Shown here: piece after piece, positions 38,758 to 47,687 of the stretch
Layout of the letters: each line of letters opens with the position of its first letter
How positions within the stretch are numbered: the stretch's first letter is position 1
Made by a program: the position numbers and the translations under genes
The notes under the pieces: model-generated
Seen by the model: the letters and a program-made list of their open reading frames with translations, nothing else
What the model was told of the DNA's origin: nothing
Databases searched by the model: none
NCBI GenBank assembly: GCA_900759475.1
Contig: CAAEVK010000039.1
Location: 16,212 to 80,211 of the forward strand
DNA: 64,000 nt
DNA from: Clostridia bacterium
GTDB lineage: Bacteria; Bacillota; Clostridia; TANB77; CAG-508
Direction of reading: 5' to 3'

Positions 38758-40093
38758 ATGGCAAAACCAATAGTAGCAATAGTGGGTAGACCCAACGTTG
38801 GAAAATCAACATTTTTTAATTATTTGGTTGGTCAAAGAATTTCTATTGTAGAAGATACACCAGGAGTTACAAGAGATAGGGTATATGCAGATGTTACTTG
38901 GCAAAATACAACTTTTACCTTAATTGATACAGGAGGAATTGAACCAGCTTCAGATGATATTATTATTTCTCAAATGAGAGAGCAAGCTAATATAGCAATG
39001 AAAATAGCAGATGTTATTATATTTTTAACAGATATAAAGCAAGGAGTAACTGCTACTGATAAAGAAATTGCAGTAATGTTAAGAAAAACAAAAAAGCCAA
39101 TTTTACTAGTATGCAATAAAGCAGATTCTATTGGTAAAACATCAAACGATATTTATGAATTTTATAATTTAGGCTTAGGAGAAGTATATCCGGTATCTAG
39201 TACAAATGCTTTAGGGATAGGAGATGTTTTAGAAGCTATCTGCCAAAAACTTCCTTCTAAAATTCAAGATAAAAATGATGACGAAATTATAAAAGTAGCT
39301 GTTATACGGAAAGCCAAATGTAGGAAAATCATCTTTAATTAATAAAATATTAGGAGAAAACAGAGTAATTGTTAGCGATATTGCTGGGACAACAAGAGAT
39401 GCTGTTGATTCTTACTTTGAAAATGAACATGGTAAATATACTTTTATTGATACAGCGGGGGTAAGAAAAAAGGCAAAAGTAACAGAAAGTATAGAAAAAT
39501 TTAGTATTATGAGAACCTTATTTGCCATAGAAAGAGCAGATGTATGTCTAATACTTATTGATGCAACAGAAGGTGTAACAGAACAAGATACTAAAATTGC
39601 TGGTGAAGCTCATGAGGCTGGAAAAGGAATTATTATTGTTGTTAATAAATGGGATGAAGTAAATAAAGAAACAGGAACATTAGAAAAATATAAAAAAGAA
39701 GTTTATCAAAAATTATCGTATTTAACGTATGCACCAGTTATTTTTATTTCTGCAAAAACCGGACAAAGAGTAGAGAAATTATTTCCATTAATTAATAAAG
39801 TAGCAAATCAGAATTCAATGAGAATTTCAACTTCTATGCTTAATAATGTTATTAATGAGGCAATTGCAGTTGTACAACCACCAACAGACAAAGGAAAACG
39901 TTTAAAAATATTTTATGCAACACAGGCTACTACAAAACCACCAACATTTGTTGTTTTTGTTAACAATAAAGAATTATTTCATTTTTCTTATGAAAGATAC
40001 TTAGTAAATAATCTAAGAAATAATTTTGGATTAGAAGGCACACCTATTAGAGTAATTGCTAGAGAAAAAGGAGAAGAAAAAAATATATTATAG
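38758..40093 (+). CDS. der: ribosome assembly GTPase Der (EngA), +1 frameshift at CGG
   Basis: A double-GTPase needed for 50S assembly; 444 residues after one frame shift, the normal length. First G domain: [27 protein letters not shown] and NKAD. At CGG 39307-39309 the frame breaks. Skipping the C gives [12 protein letters not shown], the G1 P-loop of the second domain, followed by [26 protein letters not shown] and the KH-like C-terminus. That Gly is invariant in G1 motifs, so the quadruplet must yield Gly. The gene is essential elsewhere. It is followed by plsY after 12 bases. Confidence 0.92.
39307..39309 (+). other. in-frame CGG, +1 recoding site (der)
   Basis: The frame reads GTT ATA CGG AAA GCC. 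Skipping the C gives GTT ATA GGA AAG CCA AAT GTA GGA AAA (V-I-G-K-P-N-V-G-K), the second Walker A motif. This is the clearest single site. Confidence 0.92.
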
Positions 40094-40105
40094 GAGGTAA
40101 AAGAT

Positions 40106-40738
40106 ATGATAATCGCATACATACTAGATGCAATTATTGCATATTTATTAGGTAGTATTAGTTTTTCAGTAATTTTTAGCAAAAAGATAGCAGGAATTGA
40201 TGTAAGAGAGGAAGGAAGTAAAAACGCTGGAACTACAAATGTGTTAAGAACAGTGGGGAAAAAAGCTGCAGCTCTTACACTAATTTGTGACATTTTAAAA
40301 GGTGTAATAGCAGTTTTAATTGGGTATGCTATTAGTTTTATTACCAAAGATTTAAATGCAGCTTTGTTAGTACAAATAGCAGGGATATTTGCTATTATTG
40401 GTCATACTTTTCCGGTATTTTTTAAATTTAAAGGTGGCAAAGGAATTGCAACTAGTTTGGGAATTTTATTACTTGTTAATTATCAAATAGGACTTATTTG
40501 TTTAGTATTTTGGCTAATTATTGTAATATTTACTCGAATGGTATCTCTTGGTTCTATTATGGCAGCAATTTTATTTCCGGTACTTACCATTTTTATTGCA
40601 CAAAATTATCTAGTAGAAGGAAATTATATTATATTTGGCATTGTTGTAGCTGTTTTAGTTGTATTTAATCATAGAAGCAATGTAAAAAGAATATTAGAAG
40701 GAAAAGAAAATAAACTATCTTTTAAAAAAGTAAAATAA
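40106..40738 (+). CDS. plsY: glycerol-3-phosphate acyltransferase PlsY
   Basis: A 210-residue polytopic membrane enzyme that acylates glycerol 3-phosphate from acyl-phosphate, the first step of phospholipid synthesis. Motifs: YLLGSISFSVIFSK, EGSKNAGTTNVLRTVG and the loop FKGGKGIATSLG, all catalytic in the family. AGGAGG precedes ATG 40106. Its substrate is made by GpsA, the next gene; together they form a lipid-synthesis pair. Confidence 0.94.
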   Translation: MIIAYILDAIIAYLLGSISFSVIFSKKIAGIDVREEGSKNAGTTNVLRTVGKKAAALTLICDILKGVIAVLIGYAISFITKDLNAALLVQIAGIFAIIGHTFPVFFKFKGGKGIATSLGILLLVNYQIGLICLVFWLIIVIFTRMVSLGSIMAAILFPVLTIFIAQNYLVEGNYIIFGIVVAVLVVFNHRSNVKRILEGKENKLSFKKVK

Positions 40739-40774
40739 TTTTTAACTTGATAAATTTATTTTACAAGTTAAAAA
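40739..40774 (+). terminator. hairpin between plsY and gpsA
   Basis: TTTTTAACTTG pairs exactly with CAAGTTAAAAA around a 14-base loop, ending just before the gpsA ribosome binding site. It lacks a T tract after the stem, so it may be a processing or attenuation hairpin. Confidence 0.5.
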
Positions 40775-40788
40775 GAAAGGAATAACTT

Positions 40789-41772
40789 ATGAAAAAAGTT
40801 GGAATAATAGGTAGTGGTAGTTGGGGTGTAGCACTTGCAATACATTTAGCAAAAATGGGACATCAAATTACAATCTGGTCTTACTCCGAAGAAGAAAAAA
40901 ACTTAATAAATAATTATAGAAAATGCAAATTTTTACCAAAAGTACAAATACCAGAAAATGTTACATGTACTTTAAGCTATGAAGAGGCAATATGTGGAAG
41001 TGATATAATATTACATGTAACACCTTCTAAATTTGTAAGAAGTACTCTTAAAGAATACAAACAATTTATTACCAGCCAACCAGTTATTATGTGTTCAAAA
41101 GGATTTGAACCTGATACTCTAAAAACTTTAACAGAGGTATTAGAAGAAGAGGTATCATTTGCAAAAATAGGGGTTTTATCTGGACCTAGTCATGCAGAAG
41201 AAGTTTCTATTGGAGTCCCTACTGCTCTTGTTATTGCTTCAAAATATATACAAGTTCAAGAAGAAATTCGCGATTTGTTTATGAATGAAAACTTAAGAAT
41301 ATATATTTCTAACGATGTTAGAGGTGTTGAATTAGGAGGAGCACTAAAAAATATTATTGCTTTTTGTGCAGGAATTGCAGCAGGATTAGGTTTAGGAGAT
41401 AATTCTTTCGCTGCCTTAATTACAAGAGGGCTAGTAGAAATTAAAAGATTAGGAATTGCTATGGGAGGACAAATAGATACTTTTTATGGATTAACAGGAT
41501 TAGGTGATTTAATTGTAACTTGTTTAAGCCAGCATAGTAGAAATAGAAATGCAGGATTTTTAATTGGAAAAGGAAATAGTATTTCTTATGTGCAAGAAAA
41601 AATTGGAATGACAATTGAAAGTATTGATAATATAGAAGTAACTAAAAAGCTATCAGATAAATACAATGTAGAAATGCCAATTGTTAATACGGTATATGAT
41701 GTGCTAAATAATCATCTTGATCCTGAAAGAGCTGTTAAAATATTAATGACAAGGACAGCAAAATGTGAATAA
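40789..41772 (+). CDS. gpsA: NAD(P)H-dependent glycerol-3-phosphate dehydrogenase
   Basis: A 327-residue enzyme reducing dihydroxyacetone phosphate to glycerol 3-phosphate. The Rossmann motif GIIGSGSWGVALA is at residue 4, SKGFEPDTLKTL mid-gene and GPSHAEEV follows. The catalytic region GALKNIIAFCAGIAAGL and GLTGLGDLIVTCLS with SRNRNAG complete it. It starts behind AAAGGA and supplies plsY. Confidence 0.96.
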   Translation: MKKVGIIGSGSWGVALAIHLAKMGHQITIWSYSEEEKNLINNYRKCKFLPKVQIPENVTCTLSYEEAICGSDIILHVTPSKFVRSTLKEYKQFITSQPVIMCSKGFEPDTLKTLTEVLEEEVSFAKIGVLSGPSHAEEVSIGVPTALVIASKYIQVQEEIRDLFMNENLRIYISNDVRGVELGGALKNIIAFCAGIAAGLGLGDNSFAALITRGLVEIKRLGIAMGGQIDTFYGLTGLGDLIVTCLSQHSRNRNAGFLIGKGNSISYVQEKIGMTIESIDNIEVTKKLSDKYNVEMPIVNTVYDVLNNHLDPERAVKILMTRTAKCE

Positions 41773-41796
41773 TATAATTTATTGAAAAGGAATGTG

Positions 41797-42174
41797 ATGA
41801 AAATGGATTTTTTTGATAAGTTAGGAAAAAAGGTTTCAGATACTTATAATTCGGCATCTGAAAAAACAAGTAAATTAGCAAGAGAAACAAAACTAAGAAT
41901 GCTAATTTCAGAAAATAAGGATAATCAAAAACAATTATTTGAAAAATTGGGACAAGAATTTTATAAAAGATTTTTAGATAAAAGAGATTCTGATGTTGCT
42001 ATTGAATTTATAGAAGAATTTAAAGAAATTGATAAAATTGACATGTCAATTAAGAATTATGAAAATGAAATATTAACATTAAAGGGATTACGTAATTGTC
42101 CAAAATGTGGAGAACCTTTTAATATAGATTTTGAATTTTGCCCTAAATGTGGTTATAAACAAGGGGAAGAATAA
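41797..42174 (+). CDS. zinc-ribbon protein
   Basis: A protein of about 125 residues. The N-terminus [19 protein letters not shown] and a charged helical, perhaps coiled, middle lead to a C-terminal zinc ribbon (CPKCGEPF...CPKCGYKQ). ATG 41797 and ATG 41803 are both in frame behind AAAAGG; I take the first on spacing. The stop overlaps the dtd start (TAATG), so the two are coupled. Function unknown. Confidence 0.7.
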   Translation: MKMDFFDKLGKKVSDTYNSASEKTSKLARETKLRMLISENKDNQKQLFEKLGQEFYKRFLDKRDSDVAIEFIEEFKEIDKIDMSIKNYENEILTLKGLRNCPKCGEPFNIDFEFCPKCGYKQGEE

Positions 42175-42611
42175 TGAAAGCTGTTATACAAAAAGTAAAG
42201 AATGCTTCTGTAACTGTTAAAGATGAAGTTATAGGAAAAATTGATAATGGTTTTATGATTTTGCTAGGTGTTGGGCAAGAGGACACAGAAGAAAGAGTAG
42301 ATTATTTAGTAAATAAAATTTGTAATTTAAGAGTTTTTGAAGATGAAAAAGATAAAATGAATTTATCCATTCATGATGTTGAAGGACAATTATTAGTTAT
42401 TTCACAATTTACTTTATATGCCAATTGCCAAAAAGGAAATAGACCGAGTTTTGTGGAAGCTGCTTTGCCAGAAAAGGCAGAAAGATTATACGAGTATTTT
42501 ATTAAAAAATGTAAGGAACAAATTAAAATAGTAGAACATGGTAAATTTGGTGCACATATGCAAGTAACTTTTACAAATGATGGGCCTGTAACCATTTTAT
42601 TAGAAAAATAA
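42174..42611 (+). CDS. dtd: D-aminoacyl-tRNA deacylase
   Basis: A 145-residue homodimeric proofreading enzyme that removes D-amino acids and glycine from tRNAs. Motifs: [15 protein letters not shown] at the start, [17 protein letters not shown] (conserved SQFTL) and the [17 protein letters not shown] cross-subunit Gly-cisPro region (here NDGPV). Its ATG overlaps the stop of the zinc-ribbon gene. Confidence 0.96.
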   Translation: MKAVIQKVKNASVTVKDEVIGKIDNGFMILLGVGQEDTEERVDYLVNKICNLRVFEDEKDKMNLSIHDVEGQLLVISQFTLYANCQKGNRPSFVEAALPEKAERLYEYFIKKCKEQIKIVEHGKFGAHMQVTFTNDGPVTILLEK

Positions 42612-42612
42612 T

Positions 42613-42648
42613 AGATTGTATTTTTATTGTACAATCTGTTATTTTTTT
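42613..42648. terminator. terminator between convergent genes
   Basis: AGATTGTA and TACAATCT pair around an AT loop, with TTATTTTTTT after it on the plus strand. It serves dtd, and possibly the minus-strand gene ending at 42647. Confidence 0.8.
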
Positions 42649-42934
42649 AATAAGGAAAGCGTTCATAAAGATAACGAATAATTTGATCAGCATTATTGTC
42701 TGTAACATTAATAGAAAAGCCTTTATCAATACTAACCCACATAGTAATTTCAAATTTTTCTTTGTTTTCTATAAAAACTCCAATGATATCTGCCATTTCG
42801 ATAGGATTATAATACTTTTTTTCCCATTCTAAATCATTTGTTAAATGTATTTTTTGACATAAAAACTTTTCTAAAAAACGAGAAATTTCTTTTTTTTTCA
42901 TACTATATAAGTCAATCGTGGTTTCCAAATTCAT
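42647..42934 (-). CDS. hypothetical 95-residue protein
   Basis: A small soluble protein (MNLETTIDLYSMKKKEISRF...) with no family I can name. I start it at 42934, behind AAAGGGAG; the longer reading would place this site inside the gene and add a hydrophobic segment with no support. The C-terminus has a mixed beta pattern (EITMWVSIDKGFSINVTDNN). It is divergently placed from the lipoprotein gene. Confidence 0.6.
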   Translation of the reverse strand: MNLETTIDLYSMKKKEISRFLEKFLCQKIHLTNDLEWEKKYYNPIEMADIIGVFIENKEKFEITMWVSIDKGFSINVTDNNADQIIRYLYERFPY

Positions 42935-43099
42935 CTCCCTTTCGAGTAAAAATATTATAATAATATTATAAAAAATTAACACAATCTTATACAAAATAAT
43001 TATGGTAAAAAATTACCAAATAATTGGTAATTTTTATTCATAAATTTTTAAGTTCTGGGAACACTAATTAAAACAAAATTATTTAAAATAGGAGTTTTA

Positions 43100-44036
43100 A
43101 TGAAAGTTTGTAAAATATTATTTACTTTATTAACAGGAATTTGTTTAATTGTTTTTTTAACTGGTTGTAAAAGTAAAAATGAAGAAGAATTATTGAAGGA
43201 TAAAGCTAAAAGTGAAATAGAATATTTGAGTGCTAATTTTATTAAAGTTTTAAATAATTTAAATAACTTAACTTTTGAGAATTTTGATGTAGTAGTAGAA
43301 TCTCCTACTTTATCTAAAAAATCAGCATCTCAAGAAAAAGAATCTACAAGTAAATCATCAGGAGGAGGAGATGAAGGAGGAGAACAGAGTGGCGAAAATG
43401 GTAGCAACTCAGAAAATCAAAATGGAACAGGAGAACAAAGCAGTAAAGAAACATCTGATGAAAGTAGTAATATTGTTACTACACAAATGTCGCCTAATAC
43501 AATATTAAACCCATCAAGAACAGAGATTGATTGGGTTAATATAAAAACAGATATAGAAAATTTACATGAAACATGGAACACAATCGTATTAGATTTATAT
43601 AAATTAAATGTAAACAATGACAACATTTTGTCTTTTAGTAATGATTTAGATAAAGCAACTAGCTATGTAAAAAACGAAGATAAAGCAAATAGTATTTTAG
43701 CAGTTGCTAAATTATATTCTTATTTACCAAAATATATGGAAAATATTTCATTAGATAATGTAACTAAAAATATTACTTCAACACAAAGTTATATCATTAA
43801 TGGTTATTCACTTTTAGATGTCCGGCGACTGGGATGGAATTAGCAAAGAAATAGATAAGGCATTAACCAGTTTTCAAAATATAATAACTGATGTAGAATT
43901 TGTAAGCAAAAATTCAAACAGAGTAAATAAAATATATGTGGCTCTAAATGAATTAAAAAATTGTATTAATAGTAAAGATAGGGAAATATTTTTGATTAAA
44001 TATATAAATGCACTAGAAGAGATGAACGAAATGTAA
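43100..44036 (+). CDS. lipoprotein with low-complexity linker, +1 frameshift at CGG
   Basis: A 311-residue predicted lipoprotein. The signal peptide ends in a lipobox VFLTGC, with Cys near residue 23. A Ser/Gly/Glu/Gln-rich linker (SSGGGDEGGEQSGENG) lies around residues 88-130, followed by helical regions. The frame breaks at CGG 43823-43825. Skipping the C gives LLDVGDWDGISKEIDKAL and continues helically to 44036. The total length, 3n+1, is consistent with exactly one shift. I recognise no family. It lies just before rnpB. Confidence 0.7.
43823..43825 (+). other. in-frame CGG, +1 recoding site (lipoprotein gene)
   Basis: The frame reads GAT GTC CGG CGA CTG and meets a stop soon after. Skipping one C gives GAT GTC GGC GAC TGG GAT (D-V-G-D-W-D). 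This is the only CGGC quadruplet of the ten. Confidence 0.75.
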
Positions 44037-44039
44037 AAC

Positions 44040-44068
44040 TTGCATTTTAATGATAAATACGTTATAAT
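44040..44068 (+). promoter_or_regulatory. promoter of rnpB
   Basis: TTGCAT at 44040-44045, a 17-base spacer and TATAAT at 44063-44068, about 6-8 bases before the RNA 5' end. The -35 begins just after the lipoprotein stop. Confidence 0.8.
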
Positions 44069-44073
44069 GGAAT

Positions 44074-44411
44074 ACAAGTAAATCGAATGGTCGCGGATAT
44101 AGTATAATGCTATATATGAGGAAAGTCCGGGCTCCATAGAGCAAGGGTGCTGGGTAACTCCCAGTGAGGGTAACCTTAAGGAAAGTGCAACAGAAAATAA
44201 CCGCCAATATTGGTAAGGGTGAAAATGTGAGGTAAGAGCTCACAATAAATATGGTGACATATTTATCATGTAAACCCCATCTGGAGAAACATCTTTAAAT
44301 AGAAGCTATAAACTGCTCGTTTGCTTCTGATAGGTGGATTGAGGAATATAGAGATATATTCACTAGATAAATGACCATTCTAGACAGAACCCGGCTTACA
44401 GATTTACTTAT
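44074..44411 (+). ncRNA. rnpB: RNase P RNA
   Basis: The catalytic RNA of RNase P, which matures tRNA 5' ends. The 5' conserved block GAGGAAAGTCCGGGCTCC is at ~44118-44135 and the 3' block ACAGAACCCGGCTTACAG at ~44384-44401. The ends pair (AAGTAAATC at 44076 with GATTTACTT at 44401). A promoter precedes it and a terminator follows. The ends are placed to within a few bases. Confidence 0.93.
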
Positions 44412-44416
44412 ATATA

Positions 44417-44457
44417 AAAAAAGGAAATTAGAGATTTATACTTTAATTTCCTTTTTT
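44417..44457 (+). terminator. terminator of rnpB
   Basis: GGAAATTA pairs with TAATTTCC, flanked by A and T runs that extend the stem; it ends in TTTTTT. Confidence 0.9.
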
Positions 44458-44591
44458 CAATATTTTTTATAGCAATCGACAGATTTAATTGATTAACACT
44501 TGAAAAGAAATTAAAGTTATGTTAAAGTTAATTTATAAAAATATTAATTACAAAAAACAAACTAAAATTTATACAAAAAAGGGGAACAAAT

Positions 44592-45498
44592 ATGAAAAAA
44601 TTAGAAATAATTATTATTACTGTATTTGCAATAATTTTTTTATTATTAGCATTAATGGTTGGTGTAGAAATAGGAAAGTCATTTATAAATAAAGAAATAA
44701 TTAATAATAATATCCATATTAGTGAGAACTTAACAAATTTAAGTAATACACAAAACACTACTGTTTTTGATAATAAAAATGAACAAAATGAGGAAATTGT
44801 TTCTATAGCATATTACAAAAAATATAATGATGAATATATATATAAAGTTCCTAAAATTAATATAGATAATAGTAATGTAAAAAAAATAAATGATGAAATT
44901 ATGGAATATTGTATGGAATTTATTAACAAATCTGAAGAATATGCAAAGCATGCAAAAATTTTAACAAGTGAAGGATATGAAGAACCATCTTTCGAGTATT
45001 ATATAGACTATGAATACTATATTAATAATATGAGAAAATATGAAGTTAATGAACATAGAATTGTAAATGTTAAATTAGAAAAAAAATGTCTTTCTTTAGT
45101 AATATATGTTACTCACTATGCTGGTTTTCGTATGTATAAAACATTTAATATTGATATAAATACTGGTAATACGATTAGTAATGAAGAACTTATATTAAGT
45201 AATTTTCCATATGATGATGGAGAAATGTTTGAAAAAATATTAAGAGAATACTATACTACTATTGTTAAATTAAATTTTTATACGATAATACCAACAGATC
45301 CTCCTGCTAGTCAATATATGGATAAATCAATAGAAGCGAGTATAGCACAAGAAAATTGTAATAGAGAATTACCTATGTTTTTGGATGAAGATGGGATTTT
45401 ATGTGTTTGTAGTTTAGTATATGGATGGGCTGGTTCACGGTAAATTAACTGGAATTGTAAAAGTAAACAATCTTAATGGAGGATGGTCAGTATATTAA
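44592..45498 (+). CDS. PdaC/RsiV-like membrane-anchored protein, +1 frameshift at CGG
   Basis: A 301-residue protein with one N-terminal helix (residues ~4-27) and an extracytoplasmic domain. The pattern KVPKINIDNSNVKKINDEIME ... VIYVTHYAGFRMYKTFNIDINTGNTIS follows the DUF4163/DUF3298 type found in PdaC and RsiV. As triplets it ends at CGG TAA (45438-45443). Skipping the C gives GSGKLTGIVKVNNLNGG and a stop at 45498, a plausible last strand of the domain. The extended end overlaps the convergent RluA gene by 12 bases. Weaker evidence than der, since the C-terminus is not strongly conserved. Confidence 0.65.
45438..45440 (+). other. in-frame CGG, +1 recoding site (PdaC-like gene)
   Basis: The frame reads GGT TCA CGG TAA, an immediate stop. 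Skipping the C gives GGT TCA GGT AAA TTA ACT GGA (G-S-G-K-L-T-G) and 18 further codons. Confidence 0.65.
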
Positions 45499-46371
45499 TT
45501 TTTTTATATCTTCTTCAATATTTGCTATATATATGCTTGGCTTATTACTAATAGGATGAGCAAATTTAATTTTATATGCATGTAATGCTTGCCTCTGTAT
45601 AAATGCAGAGGCTTTTCCATATAAGGTATCTCCTACAATAGGATTACCTATATATTTAGAATGTACTCTTATTTGATGTGTTCTACCAGTTTCTAATAAA
45701 AATTCTACTAAACTATAATTTTTGAATTCCTTTAATACTTTATAATGTGTAATTGCTTTGTCTCCGTCAGGAGATATACATCTTTCAATAATGCTATTTG
45801 GCTTTCTTGCAATAGGGGCATTGATTATCCCTTGTTTTTCTTTTAAAAGTCCATCTAGTATAGCAACATACCACTTTTGAAAACTATGATTTTTCATTTG
45901 TTGAATAAAACATTCTTGTATATATTCATTTTTGGCAAATACAACAAGACCAGAAGTATCTTTATCTAGTCGATTAACAGGTCTTATTTTTTTATTTAAT
46001 CCAATTGTTTGAAAATAATATTTTACTCCATTAGATAAACTTGTTTCATAATGTCTACAAGATGGATGAATTGCAATTCCAGCAGGTTTATTAAGAATAA
46101 TGTAGGCATCATCTTCTGCAATAATATTTAAATCCATTTTAGTGGGAACAATATTGTCATTTTCTTCATCATAATCTAAGTTTATAGTAATAGTATCATT
46201 TAAAGATAATAGATAATCCATATATACATTTTTTCCATTGCAAAAAACGGCATTGTTATTTTTTAGTTTAACTAATAACCTATTAGAAAAATAATGCTGT
46301 TTTAAAAATGTTTTTAAATTTATATTTTCAGTATTAATTGTATATTTTAATATCATAGTATCTACATTCAA
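45487..46371 (-). CDS. RluA-family 23S rRNA/tRNA pseudouridine synthase
   Basis: A 294-residue pseudouridine synthase. An S4-like N-terminal part (LKNNNAVFCNGKNVYMDYLLSLND) precedes the catalytic domain. The catalytic Asp sits in RPVNRLDKDTSGLVVFAKN, and LETGRTHQIRVHSKYIGNPIVGDTLYG is the second hallmark. Which RluA subtype (RluC, RluD, YhcT or YlyB) cannot be told. ATG 46371 is my choice; ATG 46356 is possible. Confidence 0.92.
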   Translation of the reverse strand: MNVDTMILKYTINTENINLKTFLKQHYFSNRLLVKLKNNNAVFCNGKNVYMDYLLSLNDTITINLDYDEENDNIVPTKMDLNIIAEDDAYIILNKPAGIAIHPSCRHYETSLSNGVKYYFQTIGLNKKIRPVNRLDKDTSGLVVFAKNEYIQECFIQQMKNHSFQKWYVAILDGLLKEKQGIINAPIARKPNSIIERCISPDGDKAITHYKVLKEFKNYSLVEFLLETGRTHQIRVHSKYIGNPIVGDTLYGKASAFIQRQALHAYKIKFAHPISNKPSIYIANIEEDIKKLIY

Positions 46372-46446
46372 CCATTCTTTCTAGCTTTTATTTTCTGATT
46401 AATTTTGTATCTGTCTATTAAATTTAGTTCGAACAAATACGTCATT

Positions 46447-46529
46447 GGTGCGAATAGTGGGACTCGAACCCACACGCAAAATGCACACGCCCCTCAAACG
46501 TGCCTGTCTGCCAGTTCCAGCATATTCGC
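46447..46529 (-). tRNA. tRNA-Leu (anticodon GAG)
   Basis: The minus strand reads GCGAATATGCTGGAACTGGC..., with GGTTCGAGTCC in the T-arm and an encoded CCA. The anticodon stem CACGT/GCGTG closes TTGAGGG, giving anticodon GAG (leucine CUC/CUU). It has a class II extra arm and is 83 nt long with CCA. It decodes leucine codons not served by the CAA tRNA at 3464. Confidence 0.93.
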
Positions 46530-46602
46530 AAAAACTATTACTAATTATACTAAAAAAAGTATTTAAAAGCAATAAAAAATCAAGGGATTTTTATTAAAAA
46601 CA

Positions 46603-46631
46603 TTGTAATTTTTATAAAAACTTTATATAAT
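46603..46631 (+). promoter_or_regulatory. promoter of pta
   Basis: TTGTAA at 46603-46608, a 17-base spacer and TATAAT at 46626-46631, 34 bases before the pta start. Confidence 0.75.
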
Positions 46632-46664
46632 AGTAGTCATTAAAGAAAAAGGAGGAATTAAATA

Positions 46665-47663
46665 ATGTCATTTATAGACGGAGTAAAACAAAGAGCAAAA
46701 TCTAATATAAAAACAATTGCTTTACCAGAAGCAACAGATAAAAGAGTATTGGAAGCTGCAAACAAAATAACAAAAGAAGGATTTGCAAAAGTTATTTTAC
46801 TTGGTAACAAAACTAAAATTGAAAAAATAGCAATGGAACACTCTATTTCTATTGATGGAATTTCTATTGTAAATCCAATAGATTCAGATAAATATGAAGA
46901 ATATGCAAATGCATTATATGATTTAAGGAAAGCGAAGGGAATGACAGAAGAACAAGCACATGAATTAATGAAAGATGAAACACATTTTGGGATGATGATG
47001 GTAAAAATGGGTGCTTGTGATGGATTAGTTTCTGGAGCAATACATTCTAGTTCAGACACATTAAGACCTGCACTTCAAATATTAAAAACTGCACCAAACA
47101 CAAAATTAGTTTCTGCGTTTTTCTTAATGGTAGTCCCAAATTGTGAATATGGTGAAAATGGTGTATTTGTGTTTTCTGATTGTGGATTAAATCAAAATCC
47201 AAATAGTGATGAATTATCTGAAATAGCAATTTCTTCAAGTAAAAGTTTTGAGCAATTAGTTGGTAAAACCCCAAAAGTGGCTATGCTTTCGTATTCAAGT
47301 TATGGAAGCGCTAAATCTGAATTAGTAGATAAAGTACAGGAGGCAACTAAACTTGTAAAAGAAAAAGAACCAGAATTGTTAGTGGATGGTGAATTACAAT
47401 TAGATGCCGCTATTATTCCAGAAGTAGCAGCCTCTAAAGCAAAAGAAAGTAAGATAGCAGGGCATGCAAATACATTAATATTCCCAGATTTAAACGCAGG
47501 AAACATTGGGTATAAATTAGTACAAAGACTAGCAAAAGCAGAAGCATATGGTCCACTATGTCAAGGAATTGCCAAACCAGTAAATGATTTATCAAGAGGA
47601 TGTTCTGCTGACGATATTGTTGGTGTAGTTGCAATAACAGCTGTTCAAGCACAAAATCAATAA
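46665..47663 (+). CDS. pta: phosphate acetyltransferase
   Basis: A 332-residue Pta that converts acetyl-CoA and phosphate to acetyl phosphate. It starts MSFIDGVKQRAKSNIKTIALPEATDKRVL. It has GACDGLVSGAIHSSSDTLRPAL, VFSDCGLNQNP and the ending FPDLNAGNIGYKLVQRL...GPLCQGIAKPVNDLSRGC, all diagnostic. The length is that of the short, catalytic-only form. AAAGGAGG precedes the ATG. It is followed by ackA after 24 bases: the two make ATP and acetate from acetyl-CoA. Confidence 0.97.
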   Translation: MSFIDGVKQRAKSNIKTIALPEATDKRVLEAANKITKEGFAKVILLGNKTKIEKIAMEHSISIDGISIVNPIDSDKYEEYANALYDLRKAKGMTEEQAHELMKDETHFGMMMVKMGACDGLVSGAIHSSSDTLRPALQILKTAPNTKLVSAFFLMVVPNCEYGENGVFVFSDCGLNQNPNSDELSEIAISSSKSFEQLVGKTPKVAMLSYSSYGSAKSELVDKVQEATKLVKEKEPELLVDGELQLDAAIIPEVAASKAKESKIAGHANTLIFPDLNAGNIGYKLVQRLAKAEAYGPLCQGIAKPVNDLSRGCSADDIVGVVAITAVQAQNQ

Positions 47664-47687
47664 GATTAGAGAAAAGGAGAAGAAAAG

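Noticed and set aside
43007..43033. Hairpin AAAAATTACCA/TGGTAATTTTT as a terminator
   Set aside because: No plus-strand gene ends there and it sits between divergent genes. It might be an operator, but nothing supports a specific role.
44013..44243. A minus-strand reading frame across rnpB
   Set aside because: It overlaps the conserved RNase P RNA core and has no family likeness.
2597..45440. All frame breaks being random homopolymer sequencing errors
   Set aside because: The ten CGG sites share one extra C before GGN and lie only where CGG is in frame. Random indels would not choose in-frame CGG and would hit out-of-frame GG equally. The A-run breaks (comEB, ABC exporter) remain open to this explanation.
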